A DNA stretch of 64,000 nucleotides. It comes from a virus. The notes under the pieces are model-generated. The model did no database searches. It was not told where the DNA came from and saw nothing but the letters and a program-made list of their open reading frames with translations. Numbering within the stretch: the first letter of the stretch is position 1; each line of letters starts with the position of its first letter. A program made the position numbers and the translations under genes. Location: the IMG/VR virus record IMGVR_UViG_3300032236_001530, positions 1-64,000 of that record. One strand, 5' to 3'. Positions 32,732 to 41,462 of the stretch are shown here, one piece after another.

Positions 32732-33409
32732 TTATATTCCTAAATTATCTAATTTTCTTCTACGAATTTCTGTTTTTATTAGAGCTTGTAATTTTTCTTT
32801 TTTTGATTCAGTATAACCTTGAACAGATATTTCACCATGTTCATCTTGTTTAGCATATCTTTTTAATTCTTCTGCGTAAAAGTAATTAATAAACGTAGTA
32901 TCATATTCAAAATTACTTAACTCTTCTACCAACTCTTTAGTTTGAAATTCAACCTTCTTAAAATTCAAAATAATCAAATCAACATCTATATAAATTATCT
33001 TATCGGTATACTTATCAATCAAATCTGAATAAAATAGATTCATATACTCAACCACATAAGGTGATTGAATTTTCATATAAAGTGAGTTACAATGAACTTT
33101 CCATTTTTGATATTCACCAGAATCACCAGAAACACTAGATAATAATTTTAAATCTTTTTTGTTTTTAAGAAACCATCTAACCCTTTCAATATCTTCTTTC
33201 CATTTTTCATCTATCAAACCAGCATCAAACAAACCAATTAGTAAAGATGGAAAAAGTGCGTTCAAATCTATTTGAACTACATCTTCATATAGATTACCTC
33301 TACTGAAATCACCTAAATGATGTATTCTTTTATCTCTAACAACCCAATTATTAAAACTAAGACCTTCTAATTTTTTTAGACGTTCTATATAATCCTGTCT
33401 TAGTTTCAT
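32732..33409 (-). CDS. Miniature family B DNA polymerase-like protein with shared C-terminal tail
   Basis: 225 residues. Three polymerase-like motifs occur in the correct order. Motif A-like is VVQIDLNALFPSLL (about 44-57; compare D-x-x-S-L-Y-P-S). Motif B-like is KWKVHCNSLYM (about 102-112; compare K-x6-7-N-S-x-Y-G). Motif C-like is IIYIDVDLIIL (about 136-146; compare Y-x-D-T-D). No exonuclease and almost no thumb are present; a normal enzyme is at least twice as long. The end is EIRRRKLDNLGI, the common tail. Could be a minimal polymerase, a primase-like enzyme or a repurposed palm domain. Confidence 0.55.
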   Translation of the reverse strand: MKLRQDYIERLKKLEGLSFNNWVVRDKRIHHLGDFSRGNLYEDVVQIDLNALFPSLLIGLFDAGLIDEKWKEDIERVRWFLKNKKDLKLLSSVSGDSGEYQKWKVHCNSLYMKIQSPYVVEYMNLFYSDLIDKYTDKIIYIDVDLIILNFKKVEFQTKELVEELSNFEYDTTFINYFYAEELKRYAKQDEHGEISVQGYTESKKEKLQALIKTEIRRRKLDNLGI

Positions 33410-33861
33410 ATTCCTAATTCTTTTAACTTTTCTTCACGAACTTCTGATAAAAATCCTTTTGGATAAAACTGAACAATAAAACGATATCCTTGATTAGTCA
33501 TATAATCAACTCTACTATTCTCAAACTTTGTTTCACCTGAGTTAGAACCGGCTCTTGGCATAACTTCATCTGATGGATCCCAAAACATATTAACGAATCT
33601 ATATTCTAATGTTTTGCGCCATTTATCTTTAGCATTATCAATGTAAGGGTTTGTATTATTTTGATCGTAGATTGAATTAGAAATACCATCTTCAAAATTA
33701 AATGTAACTTTGTAACAGAACTCAATTTCTGGATAACCAGTGTAATATTTATCCATTCTGAATAAATTAACAGATTCTACTTTACGAGAGTGACCATCAA
33801 CTTTAATTGATTCAATTACCTCTTTCCACTTATCAGTTAATATTTTAGAAAATACATCCAT
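33406..33861 (-). CDS. Protein with shared C-terminal tail, unknown
   Basis: 151 residues, beta-rich middle (EIEFCYKVTFNFEDG), aromatic and acidic. Ends LSEVREEKLKELGI. ATGA overlap into the polymerase-like gene, so the two are co-translated. Function unknown. Confidence 0.58.
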   Translation of the reverse strand: MDVFSKILTDKWKEVIESIKVDGHSRKVESVNLFRMDKYYTGYPEIEFCYKVTFNFEDGISNSIYDQNNTNPYIDNAKDKWRKTLEYRFVNMFWDPSDEVMPRAGSNSGETKFENSRVDYMTNQGYRFIVQFYPKGFLSEVREEKLKELGI

Positions 33862-34196
33862 TACAATCCTAATTCTTTTAATCTTTGTTCTCTTACTTCT
33901 TGTATAGAAGGTAATTTAACTCTGGTTGATTTACCTTTTGTACCATCTGATAATGTAGGCGCATATTTACCTGCCTTTGATATACCAGATGTACGAGAAA
34001 ATAGTTTCTTTTCTTTAATTGGAAGAAATCCCTTCATAGATGAAAATTGAGCTTGTGTTATTTCAATTATCTCATGATGTAAATATTTTCTACAATCATC
34101 ACTTTCACCTACCCAACGAGCAAGCAAATGAAGATGGTACTGACCATTATTCTCAGTTATATAATCACCACTATTTGAGTTTATCCAATAATTCAT
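33861..34196 (-). CDS. Protein with shared C-terminal tail, unknown
   Basis: 111 residues. N-terminal half aromatic/His-rich (NGQYHLHLLARWVGES), C-terminal half basic and ending SIQEVREQRLKELGL. Overlaps the next gene by one base. Upstream 2 nt is the ParB-like gene, so all belong to one operon from 34939. Confidence 0.58.
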   Translation of the reverse strand: MNYWINSNSGDYITENNGQYHLHLLARWVGESDDCRKYLHHEIIEITQAQFSSMKGFLPIKEKKLFSRTSGISKAGKYAPTLSDGTKGKSTRVKLPSIQEVREQRLKELGL

Positions 34197-34197
34197 A

Positions 34198-34563
34198 TTA
34201 TACTAATCTACAAGGTATTTCTAAATCTTCTGATAGGTAATAAATAGCACATACTCTGTGATACCCATCAGCTATAATTAAGCGATTTTCACTTCTAACT
34301 AAAAGCACAGGTGATAACATTTCACCTTTCTTTACTTTCTTTAAATTCTTTTTAACATGGATATTATCCTTAGGTAACATCGGTAATCGAGAAGCTCGCA
34401 AAACATCTTTTGCTTTCTTTTTAGTTGTATCTGCTTCCCTTAAAGACTTAACAATCTTAGTTACTTTTGCTTCATTAAAATGTAGGTCTAAGTAGTCTGA
34501 TGCTGCCGGAAAATCATGTTCCTCTGGATTTTCTAACCAGATTGCTTTTTTACTTTTCTTCAT
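34198..34563 (-). CDS. ParB-N/sulfiredoxin-like domain protein
   Basis: 121 residues. The C-terminal part LSPVLLVRSENRLIIADGYHR matches the core of the ParB N-terminal fold, in which G-x-x-R forms the nucleotide-binding pocket (here G-Y-H-R). The N-terminus is basic. Phage members of this fold act as CTP/ATPase switches or nucleases. No DNA-binding HTH is present, so it is not a complete ParB. Confidence 0.65.
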   Translation of the reverse strand: MKKSKKAIWLENPEEHDFPAASDYLDLHFNEAKVTKIVKSLREADTTKKKAKDVLRASRLPMLPKDNIHVKKNLKKVKKGEMLSPVLLVRSENRLIIADGYHRVCAIYYLSEDLEIPCRLV

Positions 34564-34939
34564 TTAATTTATCTTTTATGAATTTTTTACATTTTTTATA
34601 ATACTTATTTTCAAACTCTCTGGCTTGAACCTCAAATGGATTTAAGTCATATCCCCATTCTTCATCTAATTTACAATAAATTCTATTATCAGGAAGTGAA
34701 GGCATTTGGAGAAAATGACAATATTCATGAATGATTGTTTTTATTATATCTTTTTTTGTTTTACAATTTAATGGGAAAACTTTAATAACTCTATTAACAT
34801 AAGAGCCATAGTATCTTTTATATCTTCTATCATAAGAAATAACAAGGTCACAATCTTTGGTTTTCAAAGGTGAGCCCCATTTTAATTGACACCATTTAAA
34901 TGCTAATTCTGCTACCTTAGTGGATTTATCTTGAGTCAT
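34550..34939 (-). CDS. SprT-like zinc metallopeptidase
   Basis: 129 residues from the ATG at 34939, close behind the -7 box TATCTTTG (34944-34951). HExxH is present as IIHEYCHFLQM (about 72-82), with a downstream acidic/aromatic region (EEWGYDLNPFEVQAREFE) that may supply the third ligand. SprT-like proteases cut DNA-bound or other proteins. First gene of the operon leading to the ParB-like and polymerase-like genes. Confidence 0.68.
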   Translation of the reverse strand: MTQDKSTKVAELAFKWCQLKWGSPLKTKDCDLVISYDRRYKRYYGSYVNRVIKVFPLNCKTKKDIIKTIIHEYCHFLQMPSLPDNRIYCKLDEEWGYDLNPFEVQAREFENKYYKKCKKFIKDKLNEEK

Positions 34940-34990
34940 GTTACAAAGATACAAAAATTATTTACAATAAACAAATTAATATATACAATT

Positions 34991-36127
34991 ATGATTAAGA
35001 AATTTAATGATTTTAGTGAATCTTTATTAGAAAGTTTGCTTAATGAGTCTATTCTTTATTTTTCACCAGACTTTAGAAATAAATTAAAGATGATGAAGAA
35101 TAAAACAACAAGTTTAGTTATAAATAACATAACTAATGACTTGTTGAATTTAGAAGGTGAAAACCTTGACTCTGATGTAACATTTATTGATTTATCAAAA
35201 GATGAAGGATTTCTACACTTTATGCCTATGGCTAAAGCAATTGATAAAATACACACAAAGTTTCCAACAACTAAAGGTGTTGATGGCTTAGACGTTCAAG
35301 TAGATACCTACACCAATGACCTGTTGTATGATAGAGAAATGGATGGTTGGAACATTGGCATTTATAAAGGAACTAACTCAATTAAAGTTGGTAAGTTTAT
35401 CCAAAAAGTAATGCCTGGTAAATATAATGATAAACAAATTGAGGAATTTGTAAATAATCTAAAATCTATTCAAAGTAATAATCAAGAAAAAATAAGTCTT
35501 GTAAAAGGAGAAGATATTAAATATTGGTATAATAAGGATAATTACTTATCACAATCAGGAAGTTTAGGTAATTCTTGTATGGCTGATAAAGACTTTTTTG
35601 ATATCTACGTTAAAAACCCAGATGTTTGTAGATTGTTAATAATGACTATTGGTGATAAACTAATAGGTAGAGCACTTGTTTGGAAGATAAATTCTTGTGA
35701 ATATGCCACGCTCCCGATTGATGGTGATGATTTAAATTTTGAATATTATATCGATAGAGTTTATACTAGCAAAGATTATCAAATAAACATAATAAAAGAT
35801 TATGCAAGAAATCAAAGGTGGGCTCTTCGTTCGTCTAACGGATATTCAAGTGGACAAGGTATTGAATATAAAGGCAAAGAAATAGAGGTTAAAATGTCTG
35901 TTAAGATTAATAGTAAGATAAAATATAAATCTTATCCCTATATGGATACTTTTGTAAGATATGATTATGTAACTGGTTTACTTTGGAATGATGATAGAAA
36001 AGATAGGAATACAAGAGGTCATATTCTTAGATCAACTCAAGGTGATTACTTAGAAGGTTATCCAAGAGGATATATTAGAAGATTTGGTGATTACTTTGGA
36101 TTAAATCTTCCACCATTCGGAGAATAA
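34991..36127 (+). CDS. Leader-bearing large protein, unknown
   Basis: 378 residues from the ATG at 34991, TTAATATATA 5 nt upstream; the longer frame overlaps a promoter and was dropped. Leader variant MIKKFNDFSE-SLL. A helical N-terminal region follows. Then comes a domain with GSLGNSCMADKDFFDIYVKN, LIGRALVWKI and a Tyr-rich segment (YIDRVYTSKDYQ). I recall similar blocks in unannotated large-phage proteins, without function. Terminator follows the stop. Confidence 0.65.
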   Translation: MIKKFNDFSESLLESLLNESILYFSPDFRNKLKMMKNKTTSLVINNITNDLLNLEGENLDSDVTFIDLSKDEGFLHFMPMAKAIDKIHTKFPTTKGVDGLDVQVDTYTNDLLYDREMDGWNIGIYKGTNSIKVGKFIQKVMPGKYNDKQIEEFVNNLKSIQSNNQEKISLVKGEDIKYWYNKDNYLSQSGSLGNSCMADKDFFDIYVKNPDVCRLLIMTIGDKLIGRALVWKINSCEYATLPIDGDDLNFEYYIDRVYTSKDYQINIIKDYARNQRWALRSSNGYSSGQGIEYKGKEIEVKMSVKINSKIKYKSYPYMDTFVRYDYVTGLLWNDDRKDRNTRGHILRSTQGDYLEGYPRGYIRRFGDYFGLNLPPFGE

Positions 36128-36133
36128 TAATAA

Positions 36134-36159
36134 AAAACCCACTCAAATGAGTGGGTTTT
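36134..36159. terminator. Bidirectional intrinsic terminator
   Basis: Stem AAAACCCACTC/GAGTGGGTTTT with loop AAAT and a long T run after it, between convergent genes 34991-36127 and 36162-37700. Almost the same hairpin as at 45658-45683. Confidence 0.87.
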
Positions 36160-36161
36160 TT

Positions 36162-37700
36162 TTATTTAATTTGAAACAAATCTTTATATGTAGTGATAGT
36201 TGATTTATCTATTCTAACATTAATATGACTAGGATCTAACTTATCAGTTGTATCAACTCCCATAGCCGCCATAACTTCTTTAACCTCGTGTATAATAGCT
36301 TTGTGATAGTTATAAACACGAACTCTTTTTTCAGCTGGATTAAGACCTTTAACTAAGTGAGGATTTTGAGTAGCAATACCAACAGGACAAGTATTCTTAT
36401 TACATTCTCTTGCTTGAATACAACCTAAACTCAACATAAAAGCTCTAGCAGCATTTACGCAATCCGCACCAATTGATAACAATTTAACGATATCAAAGCT
36501 TGTAGAAGCTTTACCAGAAGCAATAATTTTAACTTGGTCTCTTAAACCATTTAATTTCAATTGTTGATCAATAAAAACTAAAGCATCTACTAATGGTGTA
36601 CCAATACTATTTGTGAAAACAATTGGAGCAGCACCAGTTCCACCTTCACCACCATCAATTGTGATAAAGTCTGGGAAGGTGTTAATTTTTTTCATATGGG
36701 CAATTAACTCAGCTACTTCTTGTTCATCACCTAAGCACATTTTAATACCAATAGGTTTGCCGTTACTTAATTGACGAAGTTTCTTTACGAAACGTAACAT
36801 ACTATCTGGGTTATTAAAAGCGGTATGATAAGGAGGACTCATTACATCAACGCCTGGTTCAACACCGCGAATTTCAGCAATTTCTTTTGTATTCTTTTTA
36901 GCAGGTAAGATACCACCATGACCAGGCTTAGCACCTTGAGATAATTTAATCTCAATCATTTTAACTTGCGGTAACATAGCATTTCTTTTGAAAGCAGCAT
37001 CGTCAAAAACTCTAACACCTTTTTCAGTTTTACCAGCACCAAAATAACCTGTACCTATTTGAAAACAAAGGTCACCACCTTCTTCTTTGTGATAAGGAGA
37101 TAAACCGCCTTCACCTGTGTTTTGATAAAAGTTACCTAATTTAGCACCACCATTGATGGCTTTAACAGCAGCATCAGAAAGAGCACCATAACTCATAGCA
37201 CTTACATTAAATATACTGGCACTATAAGGTCGAGTGCAGAATTTAGAACCGATTGTAACTCGTGGTTCTGTTATTTGTTTAATATCTTTAGGATACATTG
37301 AGTGTTTAACAAACTCATATCCTTTTTCATAAACATCTAATTGAGTACCAAAAGGAGTTGTATTAATATCACCTTTTGCTTTTTGATAAACATCAGAACG
37401 AGCCTCACGATTGTAAGGAGTACCGTTGGTATCATCTTCAATAAAATATTGTTGAATTTTACTTCTTTCATGCTCAAATACCCAACGAAGTCTACCGATT
37501 AAAGGGTAGTTTCTAAGAAGTGAGTGTTGGGTTTGTATAATATCATGTATAACTACCCCAAGACCGATACCGGTCAGGATAGTTATAAACAATGATATTT
37601 CAAAAGAAGTTGTACTTTTTGATAGGAATGTTAATGTGGCAAATAAAGCAGTCAATATAATAAAGATTGCTAAAATCTTACCTCTTGTTAATTTGCTCAT
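36162..37700 (-). CDS. Membrane-anchored FMN-binding glutamate synthase-like oxidoreductase
   Basis: 512 residues. Two membrane helices at about 10-55, then the GltB-type FMN/iron-sulfur domain. Visible signatures: NTGEGGLSPYH, QIGTGYFGA, IEIKLSQGAKPGHGG, FITIDGGEGGTGA, IIASGKASTSFD, GADCVNAARAFM, and the Fe-S cysteines C-I-Q-A-R-E-C-N-K-N-T-C-P-V-G. It matches the stand-alone glutamate synthase-like proteins common in bacteria, whose exact reaction is often unknown. Odd cargo for a phage. The -7 box TATATTTG is at 37720-37727. Confidence 0.85.
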   Translation of the reverse strand: MSKLTRGKILAIFIILTALFATLTFLSKSTTSFEISLFITILTGIGLGVVIHDIIQTQHSLLRNYPLIGRLRWVFEHERSKIQQYFIEDDTNGTPYNREARSDVYQKAKGDINTTPFGTQLDVYEKGYEFVKHSMYPKDIKQITEPRVTIGSKFCTRPYSASIFNVSAMSYGALSDAAVKAINGGAKLGNFYQNTGEGGLSPYHKEEGGDLCFQIGTGYFGAGKTEKGVRVFDDAAFKRNAMLPQVKMIEIKLSQGAKPGHGGILPAKKNTKEIAEIRGVEPGVDVMSPPYHTAFNNPDSMLRFVKKLRQLSNGKPIGIKMCLGDEQEVAELIAHMKKINTFPDFITIDGGEGGTGAAPIVFTNSIGTPLVDALVFIDQQLKLNGLRDQVKIIASGKASTSFDIVKLLSIGADCVNAARAFMLSLGCIQARECNKNTCPVGIATQNPHLVKGLNPAEKRVRVYNYHKAIIHEVKEVMAAMGVDTTDKLDPSHINVRIDKSTITTYKDLFQIK

Positions 37701-37750
37701 GATTATGATTTTTAATACACAAATATACGAAAGTTTTTGATATTGTGAAA

Positions 37751-38458
37751 TTATTTCTGGTTAAATTTGAAACCTGTTGCTTTTTCAATATCTTCTTTCT
37801 TAACTTTCCAGTGGTCTAAACCTACTGGTTTATCAGCTGTGTTGTCAAAAATATAATACTCATAAGTTTTTGTTTTCTTAATATAAATAACTTTCCAACA
37901 TTTAGTAGGGATATGTAAACCATCAATTATTGTTGCTGTTCCAAATGAACCACACCAAACATATACTGAATCATATTGTAAAGCTAATTCTCTTGTTCTT
38001 TCTTCTAATTTTTTCCAATCACCTGCATTTAATGAGTGATATTGTGGAGCCATATTAGTAAAATAAAAACACTCAGTTAATACTTTTTGAGCATCAACTT
38101 TTTTACCAGCTACCGTAATCGGACATTCATTATCCGCTGCAGGACACATATGGCCTCTATCAAAACCTTTTAATGATTTAGCTTTTTGTGCTTGGTTAGC
38201 AGCATCATACTCTTTTTGAATATCTGAACTTTTCTCAACAATTGGATCAGGTCCAAATTGGTCTTTTCTTTCTATTTGGTCACAACCACATCTTTCTTTT
38301 GTGTCCCACCATTGAACTAAAAGAGGGTAATCTAATGTAGGACTCCAAAGTGTTGTATAGCCACTATGTTTAATTGTAACCGTGTCTTTTGGAATCTGAG
38401 CCAACGCTTGACCTACCACGAAGAATAATGTGATAAGCGATAATAATAGTTTTTTCAT
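37751..38458 (-). CDS. Secreted DNA/RNA non-specific endonuclease (NUC1 type)
   Basis: 235 residues with signal peptide (LLLSLITLFFVVGQALAQ). The catalytic segment FDRGHMCPAADN (about 106-117) contains the D-R-G-H signature of the beta-beta-alpha-metal endonuclease family, followed by FYFTNMAPQYHSLNAGDW with the metal-binding Asn. Acts outside the cytoplasm on DNA or RNA; in an infected cell it might degrade external DNA or nucleic acids released at lysis. Confidence 0.85.
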   Translation of the reverse strand: MKKLLLSLITLFFVVGQALAQIPKDTVTIKHSGYTTLWSPTLDYPLLVQWWDTKERCGCDQIERKDQFGPDPIVEKSSDIQKEYDAANQAQKAKSLKGFDRGHMCPAADNECPITVAGKKVDAQKVLTECFYFTNMAPQYHSLNAGDWKKLEERTRELALQYDSVYVWCGSFGTATIIDGLHIPTKCWKVIYIKKTKTYEYYIFDNTADKPVGLDHWKVKKEDIEKATGFKFNQK

Positions 38459-38508
38459 ACTGAATTTAATTTTAGATATATATTAAATTCTTCTGATTTC
38501 GTGGGTTT

Positions 38509-38853
38509 TTATTTCCAAATTATCTGTACTGCTAGAATTCCAGCGGCCAAACATAGACATACTATAGTTTTTGGCGTGAATGGTTCTTTCATTATAAATG
38601 ATGATAATAAAGCAAATACGATAGCACCAACAGCAAATCCAATAAGTCGTCCAGGCCAAACCTCACCATTAAATGCTAAAGCACAATATTTAGTAAAATA
38701 AATTAGTAAAAGTGAAATCGGAAATCCAAAAATAAAAGCCATTGAAATAGGGTGATTCTTAGCCCAAGTCCAAAAGAATTGACTTTGTAATTGTAAGTAA
38801 GCCAACGATTGTGCAATAGTAACAATTACCAATGATATTATAAAGTTTTTCAT
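38509..38853 (-). CDS. Four-helix integral membrane protein
   Basis: 114 residues with four hydrophobic segments (about 3-20, 36-52, 66-85, 95-113). Resembles half-size transporter-like proteins but no family is assigned. Starts in ATGA overlap with the tail-bearing gene upstream, so part of the operon 42094-38509. Confidence 0.6.
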   Translation of the reverse strand: MKNFIISLVIVTIAQSLAYLQLQSQFFWTWAKNHPISMAFIFGFPISLLLIYFTKYCALAFNGEVWPGRLIGFAVGAIVFALLSSFIMKEPFTPKTIVCLCLAAGILAVQIIWK

Positions 38854-39362
38854 AATCCTAAATTTTCTAATTTAACTCTTCTATCAAATGCCACTTCATC
38901 AACTAAATGATACTCATTTTTATCCATATTAAAACCTTTCATAAAAGAATCGATATTAAAATGATTGTTCATACTATCCAATAATGATTTACATTCATCA
39001 AGTATAGTTTGTTCAGTATCACCATCTTGGAATGGTCTAAATATCGAGTAACTAATTGGTCTGTCACCATTTATGTATTCAACATCACCACAATCTAATT
39101 CAATTCTCCATTTATTTCCGTGTTCCCAATATCTTCTATTAATGGATCTTACGAGAAAAAATAACCCTTCTTGTGTACATTCTTCGATATGTAAGAATAT
39201 TAAAAGACCATACCATCCACTTTTCATTTTATTAAATGATTTGTCTAATGTTGTACTTTGTACATGAACTCCTGGTAAAGCTTGAATAGCCATTAACAAA
39301 TCTTTATACTCTTTCTTGAGTTTATATCTGTTGATATCTGGTGTTTCTTTTCTTAAAATCAT
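38850..39362 (-). CDS. Protein with shared C-terminal tail, unknown
   Basis: 170 residues from the ATG forming an ATGA overlap (39362); an ATG two codons earlier is also possible. Contains LPGVHVQSTTLDKSFNKM and a beta-rich centre with L-D-C-G-D. Ends VAFDRRVKLENLGL. Function unknown. Confidence 0.55.
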   Translation of the reverse strand: MILRKETPDINRYKLKKEYKDLLMAIQALPGVHVQSTTLDKSFNKMKSGWYGLLIFLHIEECTQEGLFFLVRSINRRYWEHGNKWRIELDCGDVEYINGDRPISYSIFRPFQDGDTEQTILDECKSLLDSMNNHFNIDSFMKGFNMDKNEYHLVDEVAFDRRVKLENLGL

Positions 39363-39562
39363 TCCCATATTTGTTCAATTTTTTTATTTCTTTCTTCATC
39401 AACTGGGTAAAATAGTTCTTTTGTATACCAAAGATTTCTCAATTCATCATCAACAATTTTAAATCCAATATTATCAATATCAGTTACCACATAAGATTTA
39501 TCAATAGTTAGACCTTTAAGTTTACCAACCGAATCATTATCTGATTTACATCTAACTATCAT
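39359..39562 (-). CDS. Small SH3-like protein with tail-like end
   Basis: 67 residues: M-I-V-R-C-K, LTIDKSYVVTD, V-D-D-E turn, W-Y-T-K, then PVDEERNKKIEQIWE, a looser version of the tail. Related in plan to the barrels at 3844-4872. ATGA overlaps both sides. Confidence 0.55.
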   Translation of the reverse strand: MIVRCKSDNDSVGKLKGLTIDKSYVVTDIDNIGFKIVDDELRNLWYTKELFYPVDEERNKKIEQIWE

Positions 39563-39900
39563 ACTCCAATCTTATTTAATTTAACTTCTCTTAGAAATGG
39601 TGTGATAATCTTATATGTCAATTCAATCATTGAGTTTTCAGATGTGTATATTTGATTATCAACCTCAACATGAATTTTATAATTTATTATATCAAACTCA
39701 CCAGTATCTGACCACATTTGAACTACACTATAATTCTTTTCAATTCTTATTTGTGTTGAAATATCATCTTGTTTATAATAATAATAAAGTAAATAGTGAT
39801 TATCTTGAGAGACAATAATCAAATCATCTATTAATAATCTCGAACTGAAGTTAAACCCATCATAAATAAGTTTAATATCTTTCCAAAGTTTTTCTAACAT
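39559..39900 (-). CDS. Protein with shared C-terminal tail, unknown
   Basis: 113 residues, beta-rich (HYLLYYYYKQDDISTQIRI), ends TPFLREVKLNKIGV. Overlaps the previous gene by 7 nt and the next by ATGA. Function unknown. Confidence 0.56.
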   Translation of the reverse strand: MLEKLWKDIKLIYDGFNFSSRLLIDDLIIVSQDNHYLLYYYYKQDDISTQIRIEKNYSVVQMWSDTGEFDIINYKIHVEVDNQIYTSENSMIELTYKIITPFLREVKLNKIGV

Positions 39901-40295
39901 AATATTGTTTCAATTTTTTTATCTCTTTCAAATGATTTAGTTACATCTGTGAATAACCAACTTTTATTTTCAACCTTTCCTGTATCTAAGTTCTTTTCAA
40001 TTAGACCTTTTGATATAATACTTTCTGTTTTATACTCAGTGATATCACCATTGTTATAAACAACTCTTTCAAGATAAGCATATGCCTCTGATGTTGGTGA
40101 TGATTTGAAAAAGCGAACAACTACTACATCACCTTTAGACAATTCAATAGTATCAGTTTCATCCCAATCACTAATATCTCTCATATCACCACATCTTTTA
40201 TCTCTACAATTTGACCATGAAATATCATTATTAACTAAAAAGAAATTCTCTTTTTGTAATTTCTCATGTATTTGACCAGGTATATAATTCATCAT
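39894..40295 (-). CDS. Protein with shared C-terminal tail, unknown
   Basis: 133 residues starting MMNYIPGQIHEKL, with a Cys/Asp-rich segment (SNCRDKRCGDMRDISDW) and a central barrel-like stretch (DVVVVRFF). Ends KSFERDKKIETILC. In the same overlapped operon. Confidence 0.56.
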   Translation of the reverse strand: MMNYIPGQIHEKLQKENFFLVNNDISWSNCRDKRCGDMRDISDWDETDTIELSKGDVVVVRFFKSSPTSEAYAYLERVVYNNGDITEYKTESIISKGLIEKNLDTGKVENKSWLFTDVTKSFERDKKIETILC

Positions 40296-40579
40296 ACTAA
40301 TTGGTTTAATTTGTATTCTCTTATAAGAGGTTTAATATAATTTATATCATCTTCTCTAAAGCACCTATTATTTAAGAAACCAGGTGATGTTATAAACTTT
40401 TCTGTTTTAATAACATCTTCTGGTTTAGAATCCGGTTTAATTTGTAAAGCAATAGTACTTATATAACCATATGCTTCTAGATTACCAACTTTAGAAGTAT
40501 AATATTGTATTTCTCTAACGAGGTTACCAACTCTTAGATATAATCTATCTTCAGGGTATTTTATGTAGTCATATCTCAT
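40292..40579 (-). CDS. Protein with shared C-terminal tail, unknown
   Basis: 95 residues, ends IKPLIREYKLNQLV. Basic/aromatic N-terminus (MRYDYIKYPEDRLYL). It begins with Met-Arg-Tyr but has no head leader. ATGA overlaps. Function unknown. Confidence 0.55.
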   Translation of the reverse strand: MRYDYIKYPEDRLYLRVGNLVREIQYYTSKVGNLEAYGYISTIALQIKPDSKPEDVIKTEKFITSPGFLNNRCFREDDINYIKPLIREYKLNQLV

Positions 40580-40884
40580 GATAATAAATTTTCTAATTGT
40601 GAATCCCTCATTGCATTATTTAATAAAGGAATTATCTTCTCGGCATAAGGATTTCCATTGCTAATAACTTTTTTATCAATTAATAAAATTCCTAAATTTT
40701 TATCTTTATGATATAAACTAAATCCTTGTTTTTCGATTTTCCAATCAAACTCATTTATAACTGGAGCCAATGAATACTTATCTCGTAAATATTCTAAATC
40801 ATCCGAAAACTCATAACTAATCAAATCTCTATCAGGATTTGATATAGCATGACTTCCTTTATATTCTATTACAACATATCTCAT
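40576..40884 (-). CDS. Protein with shared C-terminal tail, unknown
   Basis: 102 residues, alternating strands and helices (FSDDLEYLRDKYSLAPVI), ends NNAMRDSQLENLLS. In the 42094-38509 operon. Function unknown. Confidence 0.55.
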   Translation of the reverse strand: MRYVVIEYKGSHAISNPDRDLISYEFSDDLEYLRDKYSLAPVINEFDWKIEKQGFSLYHKDKNLGILLIDKKVISNGNPYAEKIIPLLNNAMRDSQLENLLS

Positions 40885-41462
40885 TTTAATAACCTTTCCA
40901 ATTGTAAATTTCTCAATTCATCAGTAGTTCTATGAAACCACCAAGTTCTTTCATAAGCTTGTCTTAATTGTCGCCAATTAGGCATTGAATCCCAAACACC
41001 ATATATCAAAAGATAATCGTGCCACATTGGTAGTCGTTGAATTTCTGTTTCAACTTCACCCATATAATGGTGATATTTCTTACCTTCGTATTTATATTCA
41101 TACTTAACTTGCCACTCCCAAGTTCTACGACAATCTACCCACTCAAGTTCTACGGTTTGATCACAAGGTAAAGAATTTAGATAAAGACCTAACTTTGGAT
41201 AAAACAACTCGTGGTCATGTGGTACATTAGATTTGTATCTACCATCCATCAGTTTCTCATAAAGAAAAAACTGACCTATTTTTTGAGGTCTATTTGTATC
41301 AAAGTAGTTATACTTATCAAAATGATTCTTAAATAGAGTTTTGTCAACTAATTGAACATCAGAATTGACTTCTGAAAACTGCAACGTAATATGTTGATCT
41401 TTTTCAATTTCTCTAATGTAAATTGACTTTTCCTTACTCTTTAAAATTTCTTCTTTTGTCAT
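40881..41462 (-). CDS. Trp/Tyr-rich protein with shared C-terminal tail
   Basis: 193 residues, unusually rich in Trp, Tyr and His (VDCRRTWEWQVKYEYKYEGK, then MPNWRQLRQAYERTWWFHR). Ends TDELRNLQLERLLK. No known domain recognised. Overlaps both neighbours by 4 nt. Confidence 0.56.
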   Translation of the reverse strand: MTKEEILKSKEKSIYIREIEKDQHITLQFSEVNSDVQLVDKTLFKNHFDKYNYFDTNRPQKIGQFFLYEKLMDGRYKSNVPHDHELFYPKLGLYLNSLPCDQTVELEWVDCRRTWEWQVKYEYKYEGKKYHHYMGEVETEIQRLPMWHDYLLIYGVWDSMPNWRQLRQAYERTWWFHRTTDELRNLQLERLLK

